Positions 1-4,688 of a stretch of DNA of 7,070 bases are shown here, piece by piece; position 1 is the first letter of the stretch; each line of letters begins with the position of its first letter. The DNA comes from Thermoplasmatales archaeon UBA582 (GTDB lineage Archaea; Thermoplasmatota; Thermoplasmata; Thermoplasmatales; Thermoplasmataceae), in assembly GCA_002502705.1 (NCBI GenBank), contig DAQB01000148.1, positions 4,530 to 11,599 on the forward strand, given 5' to 3'. The translations under genes were made by a program, and so were the position numbers. The notes below the pieces were generated by a model. It was not told the DNA's origin. It ran no database searches and saw only the letters and a list, made by a program, of their open reading frames with translations.

Positions 1-360
1 CGTGAAGATGAGATTTATCCTGTCTGATGGCTCGACGCACGATTTTCCGCCGCCCGTAGCACCTCCCTTTATGCCAAAACATGGGCCAAGGGATGGTTCC
101 CTTATGGCTATTCCGACCTTCTTGCCTAAAAGCTTCAAGGATTGGCCAAGCCCAATAACTGTAGTGGTCTTACCTTCGCCGGATGGTGTCGGATTGGTTG
201 CAGTGACAAGTATAAGTTTACCCTTCTTCTTTGCAGACCGATCAAGAGAGGAAAGTGAAATTTTTGCTATATCACGACCATAGTTTTCAGCGTATTCGGA
301 GAGACCTATCTCACGTGCGACGTCACCAATTGTCTTTATAGAATTCTGCATAGTGATCAT
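1..360 (-). CDS. fhs: Formate-tetrahydrofolate ligase, N-terminal 120 residues (3' end outside window)
   Basis: This enzyme (10-formyl-THF synthetase) makes 10-formyltetrahydrofolate from formate, THF and ATP in the cytoplasm, feeding one-carbon metabolism. The visible part carries the family's N-terminal signature. The P-loop-like stretch PTPSGEGKTTT lies at about residues 57-67, followed by REPSLGPCFGIKGGATGGG at about 88-105 and then the INLIFT stretch where the window cuts it. The whole protein is usually about 540-560 residues, so roughly a fifth is seen. Two in-frame ATGs are possible, at 360 and 351. I prefer 360 because a TATA box centred near 392 would start transcription only a few bases upstream, giving an almost leaderless mRNA. 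The gene is divergent from the HTH regulator at 544. Identity is very likely; the exact start is less certain. Confidence 0.95.
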   Translation of the reverse strand, partial: MITMQNSIKTIGDVAREIGLSEYAENYGRDIAKISLSSLDRSAKKKGKLILVTATNPTPSGEGKTTTVIGLGQSLKLLGKKVGIAIREPSLGPCFGIKGGATGGGKSCVEPSDRINLIFT

Positions 361-370
361 ATCAGATCAC
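353..370. promoter_or_regulatory. Candidate operator: inverted repeat over the fhs start
   Basis: GTGATC at 353-358 and GATCAC at 365-370 are perfect inverted 6-base arms separated by 6 bases. The element covers the predicted transcription start and the start codon of fhs, where a bound repressor would block initiation. A second, perfect 12-base palindrome (ATATTATAATAT, 372-383) lies directly beside it, between this element and the TATA box. The symmetry is seen directly; the operator role is inference. The GTGATC on the minus strand could alternatively be read as a weak Shine-Dalgarno. Confidence 0.35.
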
Positions 371-388
371 GATATTATAATATTAAAG

Positions 389-396
389 CTTATAAA
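389..396 (-). promoter_or_regulatory. TATA box for fhs
   Basis: On the minus strand this reads TTTATAAG, close to the archaeal TATA consensus. Its centre is about 32 bases from the ATG at 360, so transcription should begin around 366, giving a leader of only about 6 bases. Confidence 0.55.
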
Positions 397-474
397 TGCG
401 GATTAACTGGAATGCATGAACTTATCAACATTGAAGGATCAAACATCCAACTGCTGATTTGAAAGTGTAAAGAT

Positions 475-484
475 GAAAATTTTC
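475..484. promoter_or_regulatory. Small palindrome upstream of the HTH regulator
   Basis: GAAAATTTTC is a perfect 10-base palindrome. It overlaps a wider repeat, ATGAAA (473-478) and TTTCAT (487-492). It lies about 30 bases upstream of the TATA box for the regulator, a plausible place for an activator or autoregulator site. The tract is AT-rich, so chance is a real alternative. Confidence 0.2.
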
Positions 485-514
485 TCTTTCATTAATGATT
501 TTGGATAGATAATC

Positions 515-522
515 TTTTTATA
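515..522 (+). promoter_or_regulatory. TATA box for the HTH regulator operon
   Basis: TTTTTATA is centred about 25 bases before the GTG at 544. Transcription would therefore start at or within a base or two of the start codon, implying a leaderless message. No Shine-Dalgarno is visible before the GTG, which fits. Confidence 0.6.
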
Positions 523-543
523 GAGAATTTTATACATATATCC

Positions 544-1494
544 GTGGAAGACTTCAGAAAATTCCTGTTAAAGGAATTAACTGTGCAGCTGCGTGATCAT
601 GGTTTCGTGTTTACGGAACCTGATATGGATGGCATTGCCAGTTTCGATCTGGCTGCCAAAAGAGATGATGATAAATTCATTATCAAGATAGTTTACAACA
701 TAGACACAATCAGGGAAGAGAATGCCATTGAGATGAATTATATCTCAAAACTGATAGGCTGTATTGCGCTCGTAATCGGAAAGCGGGCCAGCAACGGGGA
801 TCTCGAAAGTAATATTGTGTATTACAGGCACGAGATTCCAATAATGACATATGATACATTTATAGATTACATGGATGGTTCTCGCCCGTATATCTATTCA
901 GCACACGGTGGATACTACGTTTCCATAAAGGGAGATTCCCTTAGGAGTTTAAGAGAGAAAAAGCGTTATTCCATAGGATATGTTTCTGGCTCAATTGGTG
1001 TTTCAAGAAGAAGCATATCTCTTTATGAAACCGGGACGGCAGCCACACTTGATGTATACATGAAGCTTCAGCGCCTCTTCAGCGATGATATAAAGAAGAC
1101 GATAGATCTTCTTTCCGGGATTCGAACAACACAGGCAAACCGTTTCCCGGAAAACCTTCAGAACGATTTCTTCGAATCCATTTTCAGTATGATGAGATCC
1201 CTTGGATTCGAGATGTTTCCTTTCAGGAAAACTCCATTTGACGCAATGGCGAGCGATAATGCTGCAGATCGGATAATGCTCGGGCTTGCTGAGCAGCTTG
1301 GTAGTTATAGGAAAGCAAAGGCCATTGCAAATTTATCAAAACTGTTCGAGAAGGATTCTCTGGTGGTAAGCAAGGAGAAAACAGATAAATCCTCAATTCA
1401 GGGATGCCCTGTTGTGAATTATTCAGATATGGTCGAGGCAAACAGGAATGGTTCCCTCGACATGCTTCTCAGAAAGAAGACAGATTCACGATGA
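544..1494 (+). CDS. Archaeal HTH-type transcriptional regulator (COG1395-like)
   Basis: This 316-residue protein matches the archaeal family annotated as putative HTH-type transcriptional regulators (COG1395), known from many euryarchaea including Thermoplasma. The N-terminal domain (about residues 1-115) has the alternating pattern FDLAAKRDDDKFIIKIVYNI, reminiscent of a nuclease-like alpha/beta core but without a clear active site. A Cro/C1-type helix-turn-helix follows at about residues 132-186 (LRSLREKKRYS, then VSRRSISLYETG). The C-terminal 110 residues are helical and uncharacterised. The start is GTG. The next in-frame Met is residue 28, inside the conserved N-terminus, and the TATA spacing supports a leaderless GTG. 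The stop overlaps the next gene's start (ATGA, 1491-1494), so the two are co-translated. Targets are unknown. The divergent fhs gene is an obvious candidate, but that is inference. Confidence 0.88.
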   Translation: MEDFRKFLLKELTVQLRDHGFVFTEPDMDGIASFDLAAKRDDDKFIIKIVYNIDTIREENAIEMNYISKLIGCIALVIGKRASNGDLESNIVYYRHEIPIMTYDTFIDYMDGSRPYIYSAHGGYYVSIKGDSLRSLREKKRYSIGYVSGSIGVSRRSISLYETGTAATLDVYMKLQRLFSDDIKKTIDLLSGIRTTQANRFPENLQNDFFESIFSMMRSLGFEMFPFRKTPFDAMASDNAADRIMLGLAEQLGSYRKAKAIANLSKLFEKDSLVVSKEKTDKSSIQGCPVVNYSDMVEANRNGSLDMLLRKKTDSR

Positions 1495-2150
1495 AGAAAG
1501 AATTCAAGATGGAAAATGGAACCTCGATACTTATGTTCGGAGGGGTTAAAGGTTTAATCCGGGACGGCGAGGATTTAAAGGAAACGCTTCAGAGCTTCCG
1601 GCCTGATGTAGTCTGTGTGTCAATACCTGAAGAGTCTATAGATTCCCTGGAAAAGTTCATGGAGGACCCATATGAATTGACATTATCAGATTACGAGGTC
1701 ATTTATGGAACAATTCTTTCTGAATTCGGGGAGGTCATGGTTCCTCCTCCGATCTACATGGAGGCTGTAAAATATGCAAGGCATTTTTCCGTAAGGCTGG
1801 AGGGGATCGATCTGGATGAGGATTCGTATTCACAGGTCTATATGGACAACATGAAATCGATGGATCTCATAGCACATTCCGTTAGGAAAAGAAGGATCAT
1901 GCACCATTCGTTTAAATCGACAACGCCAGAAGATTTTGTTGAGGAATGGACAAGCATGGTGAACAGGGTAAAGGGTCTTTCAAGAATTGATAATGAACGC
2001 TTGAAATACATAGAGGAAAGGTCAATTGATATAATTTCTTCAAACCCCGGGAAATCAATAGCTTTTGTCCTGGACTATGAATTTCACAAGGATTTTGTGA
2101 ATTTTATTGAAAATAGTTTAAACCATTCAGGCCCTGAAGCCCTTGAATAG
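1491..2150 (+). CDS. Conserved-looking protein of unknown function, faintly TraB-like
   Basis: The gene encodes a soluble 219-residue protein with no signal peptide or membrane segment. The ATG at 1491 overlaps the stop of the HTH regulator (ATGA), which indicates translational coupling and decides the start; an extension upstream to 1404 would merely run inside the regulator gene. I do not firmly recognise it. Its layout recalls the TraB/PrgY fold: a strand-helix start LMFGGVKGLIRDGEDL, then RPDVVCVSIPEES (about 42-54), a middle EAVKYARHFSVRLEGIDLD (about 92-110), and a late helix-strand ending GKSIAFVLDYEFH. The family's usual GTxH and GxGH-type motifs are replaced here by GGVK and DYEF, so the likeness may be remote or coincidental. 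The last 24 bases overlap the end of the convergent rlmE gene. Coding status is quite sure; function is unknown. Confidence 0.8.
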   Translation: MKKEFKMENGTSILMFGGVKGLIRDGEDLKETLQSFRPDVVCVSIPEESIDSLEKFMEDPYELTLSDYEVIYGTILSEFGEVMVPPPIYMEAVKYARHFSVRLEGIDLDEDSYSQVYMDNMKSMDLIAHSVRKRRIMHHSFKSTTPEDFVEEWTSMVNRVKGLSRIDNERLKYIEERSIDIISSNPGKSIAFVLDYEFHKDFVNFIENSLNHSGPEALE

Positions 2151-2714
2151 AATGTATATCTCAGAACTACTCTGCCTGGATGCTTTTGGCTTGATAATTC
2201 TGCTGGACTGAAAATGGATCTTCCATTTATCTATGAAAGACTTTGTCAGATCGCCCTGAAATTGCTTGACCAGCACTTTGCCCTCGTTCTTAAGGAATTT
2301 TAATGACAGTTTCATCACCCTTTCACATATCAGGTAGGATGATGAATGATCAACATCGATACTGCCTGATGTTTTGATCATGGCATCTGAAAGGATGACG
2401 TCAAACTTATCCTTTCCGTTGTCCAAAAGAAAACGCGAAATACCATTCTCCACCTCAGGATTCATTATATCAGATCGAATAAAAGTAACATTGCTGACGG
2501 GGTTCATTCTTGCCATGTCGATAGAAAGAACCGGCGATTGTGTGATAGAAATGATGACTGACGACCAGCCTCCGGGCGAAGAACCGATCTCAAGCACAAT
2601 GTCACCCCTGCGAAGGATGTGCTGCCTGTCCTGTATTTCTGTCAGTTTAAAGGCAGCCCTGCTGCGGAGGTTTAGTTCCCTTGCCTTATAGTAATATTCG
2701 TCCCTTCTTTCCGT
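2127..2714 (-). CDS. rlmE: RlmE/FtsJ-family 23S rRNA (uridine-2'-O)-methyltransferase, non-canonical start
   Basis: This SAM-dependent enzyme is expected to methylate the ribose of the conserved A-loop uridine (U2552 in E. coli numbering) of 23S rRNA. The frame opens, after an in-frame stop inside gcvH, with no ATG, GTG or TTG until 2597, which lies inside the SAM-binding motif. Translating from the ACG at 2714 gives 195 residues with a normal family N-terminus: TERRDEYYYKARELNLRS, then RAAFKLTEI. It also gives the full catalytic tetrad K23, D110 (LSDAM), K150 (VLVKQFQG) and E185 (SSSEIYILFKGF), spaced almost exactly as in E. coli K38-D124-K164-E199. The SAM loop is EIGSSPGGWS (42-51). GGGGAG at 2721-2726 could serve as a Shine-Dalgarno, and the gcvH stop is 2 bases upstream, so the genes are surely co-transcribed. 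The true start could be ACG, the overlapping GTA at 2720, or an ATG hidden by a base error. The product call is strong; the start is uncertain. Confidence 0.9.
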   Translation of the reverse strand, partial: TERRDEYYYKARELNLRSRAAFKLTEIQDRQHILRRGDIVLEIGSSPGGWSSVIISITQSPVLSIDMARMNPVSNVTFIRSDIMNPEVENGISRFLLDNGKDKFDVILSDAMIKTSGSIDVDHSSSYLICERVMKLSLKFLKNEGKVLVKQFQGDLTKSFIDKWKIHFQSSRIIKPKASRQSSSEIYILFKGFRA

Positions 2715-2716
2715 GG

Positions 2717-3091
2717 TTACTCCCCTATGTGTTTCCTGTAATTATCAGGTGACAGATAATCCACGGTTTTACCCGTTACTTTCATCTTTACCATCCAGTT
2801 GGCATAACTGTCCGTGTTCAGAATTTCAGGCTTATCCTGAACCGTTTTGTTGATTTCAACTATTTCCCCCTCAACCGGTGAATAGACATCCTCAGCCGAT
2901 TTGACTGACTCCACTGTTAATAATACTTCACCTGCTTTTTTCTTATCTCCAATTTTTGGAAAATCCACGAATACTATGTCCGTCAGCTGGTGCTGTGCGT
3001 AATCTGTTATTCCTATTTCTGCTATATTTCCTGTAAGCTTCACCCACTCATGCGTTTTTGTATATTTCAGATCTTCCGGTATCTTAGACAT
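2717..3091 (-). CDS. gcvH: Glycine cleavage system H protein
   Basis: This 124-residue lipoyl carrier protein shuttles the aminomethyl group between the P, T and L proteins of the glycine cleavage system, which makes CO2, NH3 and methylene-THF. The whole family pattern is present: KYTKTHEWVKL near the N-terminus, the GITDYAQHQLTDIVFVDFP strand region (28-45), and the lipoylation hairpin ESVKSAEDVYSPVEGEI with the modified lysine at K64. The length is normal. The ATG at 3091 lies about 26 bases from a TTTATATA box, giving a leaderless mRNA. It is followed 2 bases later by the rlmE frame. The gcvT, gcvP and lpd genes are not in the window, so H is separated from at least its immediate partners. 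Confidence is high. Confidence 0.96.
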   Translation of the reverse strand: MSKIPEDLKYTKTHEWVKLTGNIAEIGITDYAQHQLTDIVFVDFPKIGDKKKAGEVLLTVESVKSAEDVYSPVEGEIVEINKTVQDKPEILNTDSYANWMVKMKVTGKTVDYLSPDNYRKHIGE

Positions 3092-3113
3092 GGAATAGGC
3101 AAGTGGATATTGT

Positions 3114-3121
3114 TATATAAA
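3114..3121 (-). promoter_or_regulatory. TATA box for gcvH-rlmE
   Basis: The minus strand reads TTTATATA, the consensus archaeal TATA box, centred about 26 bases before the gcvH ATG. Transcription would begin at the start codon itself (leaderless). Confidence 0.65.
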
Positions 3122-3153
3122 AATACATCCATGTGAGATCTGGTCTGCTTAGA

Positions 3154-3750
3154 TCACTGATGAACGATTAAGTTATCCTTAGGATAGGATTTCTTCCTGA
3201 AATGCAGGGTCATTAATACAGCCCAAAACCCTATCGCGGCTGTGCCGAATGTCTCGAGTTCAGCACTGGAAGGCCATGGGAGGCCAAAGCCAATGGAAGA
3301 TGAAAGTATAGCAAGGACGATTACGTAGACAGCCCACTTTCTGTCATCAAGAATCAGGCCTATACCCCATGTTATTATTGCGATATCTGAAAGAATAAAG
3401 AACCACACTGATACAAAATCATGCGGATATGTGCCTCCATGGTATATCCCGATAAGAGCCAGAAAAAGCGACGATATCATGAGAAATGAGCTACCGCTGG
3501 ACTCGATTCGATTCTTCGAATGAAGGAGGAGAGAACATGCAAAAACAAACAATAGAACAGATGTGAACATCAGCCCAACGTTGTATACCCATGGATCATT
3601 TGCCCCGGGTGAACCAAGCTGGCTGAGAGCGCCGGTGTAAAAATCGAATGATGGGTTTATGGCAATTGCTGTCGATATCCATACCGCGGCGGAGATCATT
3701 GCAAATATGCCAAAATAAAGGGTTGATGACATCGCTTTTTGGATGTTCAT
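3154..3750 (-). CDS. Six-helix membrane protein, DUF998-like
   Basis: This 198-residue integral membrane protein has six likely transmembrane segments at about residues 9-31, 54-77, 86-104, 111-134, 138-157 and 167-184, ending in a basic tail (HFRKKSYPK). The segment ALSQLGSPGANDPWVYNVGLM (41-61), between the first two helices, is the hallmark of the DUF998 family: a Leu-Ser-x-Leu-Gly loop followed by an Asn-x-Gly-Leu helix start. A His-Asp pair (110-111) begins helix four, as is common in that family. The function of DUF998 proteins is not established. The gene appears to be a single unit, with its ATG at 3750. The upstream stretch has only a weak AT-rich box around 3773-3784 and no Shine-Dalgarno. 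The family call rests on recognition, not a search. Confidence 0.85.
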   Translation of the reverse strand: MNIQKAMSSTLYFGIFAMISAAVWISTAIAINPSFDFYTGALSQLGSPGANDPWVYNVGLMFTSVLLFVFACSLLLHSKNRIESSGSSFLMISSLFLALIGIYHGGTYPHDFVSVWFFILSDIAIITWGIGLILDDRKWAVYVIVLAILSSSIGFGLPWPSSAELETFGTAAIGFWAVLMTLHFRKKSYPKDNLIVHQ

Positions 3751-3873
3751 GGCAGTAAATACGCAGGTTGCTTATCAGTTTAATCCAGCATACAGGCTAT
3801 ACCCGAGAAAAGCAGAAAAAAGGTCCTCTACTCTATTTTTCAGGTACAAGGATGTTGCCCAAAGACGATATCT

Positions 3874-3879
3874 AAAAAA
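3874..3879 (-). terminator. Oligo-T tracts after the zinc-finger gene
   Basis: Read on the minus strand, six T residues follow the TAA of the zinc-finger gene directly. A second run of six T residues (3816-3821), followed by a further T-rich stretch, lies 50 bases on. Archaeal RNA polymerase terminates at such U-rich tracts. The flanking bases (ATATCT and its inverted, slightly interrupted copy at 3868-3889) can also pair weakly around the first tract. This is supportive but not strong. Confidence 0.35.
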
Positions 3880-4134
3880 TTAGAGATATTTCTTATCTAC
3901 GTAGCACCATTTCCACTTTCTGTCAGGATACGCGGTCATTACAGCATGGCCGGTTTGCTGGAAATGCTTTGTGGCATGCATTCCCTCTGAAGAATCACAG
4001 CAGCCTAGATGCCCACAGACAAGACACATTCTAAGCTGGACTGTTTTTGTGCCTTCCTCGCGGCATTCTCTGCATTCTGTTCCTGCTGGCTTTACGTTTG
4101 GATCTATCTGATCGATGTGTTCGCATGTATCCAT
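3880..4134 (-). CDS. Stand-alone UBP-type zinc-finger protein
   Basis: This is an 84-residue protein consisting of essentially one ZnF-UBP domain. The metal-binding pattern is all visible: C4-x-H6, C21-x2-C24, C37-x2-C40, C45 (with an extra C46), H53, H57 and H63, with HATKHFQQTGHAVM giving the typical histidine cluster. The aromatic WKWCYVD near the C-terminus is also typical. In eukaryotic deubiquitinases this domain grips the free C-terminal Gly-Gly of ubiquitin. Small archaeal and bacterial versions exist, and their ligand is not established. Here it stands alone, with no adjacent ubiquitin-like modifier or protease gene. A CTTAAATC box about 25 bases before the ATG is compatible with a leaderless transcript. 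The domain call is strong; the cellular role is unknown. Confidence 0.92.
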   Translation of the reverse strand: MDTCEHIDQIDPNVKPAGTECRECREEGTKTVQLRMCLVCGHLGCCDSSEGMHATKHFQQTGHAVMTAYPDRKWKWCYVDKKYL

Positions 4135-4155
4135 TTCTCAACTATTGCATTATTT

Positions 4156-4163
4156 GATTTAAG
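4156..4163 (-). promoter_or_regulatory. Possible TATA-like box for the zinc-finger gene
   Basis: The minus strand reads CTTAAATC, centred about 25.5 bases before the ATG at 4134. The match to consensus is imperfect, but the position is the same as for the other leaderless genes here. Confidence 0.4.
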
Positions 4164-4177
4164 ATTGATCTGACTTC

Positions 4178-4226
4178 AAAAAAAAGAAAAAATATTTTGT
4201 AAGTAGGGGCAGGTATCTGCCTACTT
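4178..4226 (-). terminator. Hairpin plus oligo-T terminator of the 115-residue gene
   Basis: On the minus strand AAGTAGGCAG pairs with CTGCcCcTACTT around an ATAC loop (4201-4226, two unpaired bases in one arm). It is followed by T-rich sequence including runs of six (4187-4192) and eight (4178-4185) T residues. The first arm contains the gene's last codon and its TAG stop, so the fold begins inside the coding sequence. This is the clearest terminator in the window. Confidence 0.7.
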
Positions 4227-4568
4227 ACTTATTGTCTGAAGCTCTATGCCTTTGAATTTCCTGGAGTTCCTTATTCTTCTGATATACTCAAAGACAGCAG
4301 GCTTCAGGTAGTTCTCGATGTAGTCCAGGACATCCATGTCTGAGTCATATGCCTCAGTGAAAACAGCCGAAAGAAGGTATGGCATCAGTGTCTTCGCATC
4401 CAGAATGGTCAAGTCATGTTTTGCCCATATCTTGCTAACCTCGGACGCGATGTTTTCCATGCAGGACATCCTGTCTCCGGTTATTTCCCCTTTCTCAAAT
4501 TTGTACGAGCCCTCGTTCTCGACTTTCTTCGCTTCAAAACTCTGTGCTTCAATACCATTGTCAGCCAT
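4221..4568 (-). CDS. Uncharacterised 115-residue protein with strong expression signals
   Basis: I do not recognise this protein. The N-terminal 35 residues are charged and probably flexible. The remainder is predicted to be helical, with MSCMENIASEVSKIWAKH (34-51), then LDAKTLMPYLLSAVFTEAYD (56-75) and VLDYIENYLKPAVFEYIRRIR (80-100), ending in a basic tail. There is no signal peptide, membrane span, zinc-binding cysteine pattern or helix-turn-helix that I can defend. The ATG at 4568 is chosen over the in-frame TTG at 4583 because a perfect GGAGGTGA Shine-Dalgarno (4574-4581) sits 5 bases before it and itself encodes the would-be extra residues. A consensus TATA box lies upstream and a hairpin/oligo-T terminator downstream, so the gene looks monocistronic and well expressed. 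It is probably a lineage-specific conserved protein. Confidence 0.82.
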   Translation of the reverse strand: MADNGIEAQSFEAKKVENEGSYKFEKGEITGDRMSCMENIASEVSKIWAKHDLTILDAKTLMPYLLSAVFTEAYDSDMDVLDYIENYLKPAVFEYIRRIRNSRKFKGIELQTISK

Positions 4569-4573
4569 TTTTT

Positions 4574-4581
4574 TCACCTCC
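4574..4581 (-). promoter_or_regulatory. Shine-Dalgarno of the 115-residue gene
   Basis: The minus strand reads GGAGGTGA, fully complementary to the archaeal 16S rRNA 3' end, 5 bases before the ATG at 4568. It is the only strong ribosome-binding site in the window and fixes the start of this gene. Confidence 0.8.
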
Positions 4582-4615
4582 AATGTTATTAATGCAGTGG
4601 TGTATTTTATACTTC

Positions 4616-4623
4616 TATATAAA
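4616..4623 (-). promoter_or_regulatory. TATA box of the 115-residue gene
   Basis: The minus strand reads TTTATATA, preceded by GCAAAG, a good purine/A-rich BRE. Transcription would start near 4593, giving a leader of about 25 bases that includes the Shine-Dalgarno. A second AT box (TATAAAATAC, 4602-4611) lies nearer and could be an alternative that would start right at the Shine-Dalgarno. Confidence 0.65.
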
Positions 4624-4688
4624 CTTTGCTAAACTCCTACAGTAAATATAATATAGTTAATATACAAATTCAGGTCTATTTAGCTCAT

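Noticed and set aside
2..283. Plus-strand open frame over the fhs fragment
   Set aside because: The opposite strand encodes an unmistakable formate-THF ligase N-terminus here; the plus frame is its shadow, with low-complexity proline-rich content.
1404..1490. Upstream extension of the 219-residue protein
   Set aside because: The extension runs wholly inside the regulator's coding sequence in another frame, and the ATGA overlap at 1491 is the natural coupled start.
2374..2691. Plus-strand 105-codon frame
   Set aside because: It is antisense to the rlmE catalytic core, whose motifs are clear on the minus strand.
2717..3091. A GcvH-RlmE fusion by frameshift or readthrough
   Set aside because: The gcvH frame ends with a normal length and a TAA, there is no slippery run at the junction, and both proteins are complete separately. 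A non-canonical or misread start is simpler.
4569..4583. TTG start adding five residues to the 115-residue protein
   Set aside because: Those codons are made of the Shine-Dalgarno for the ATG at 4568, so the TTG has no ribosome-binding site of its own.
4336..4632. Plus-strand 98-codon frame
   Set aside because: It is antisense to the 115-residue gene, which has a full set of expression signals on the minus strand.
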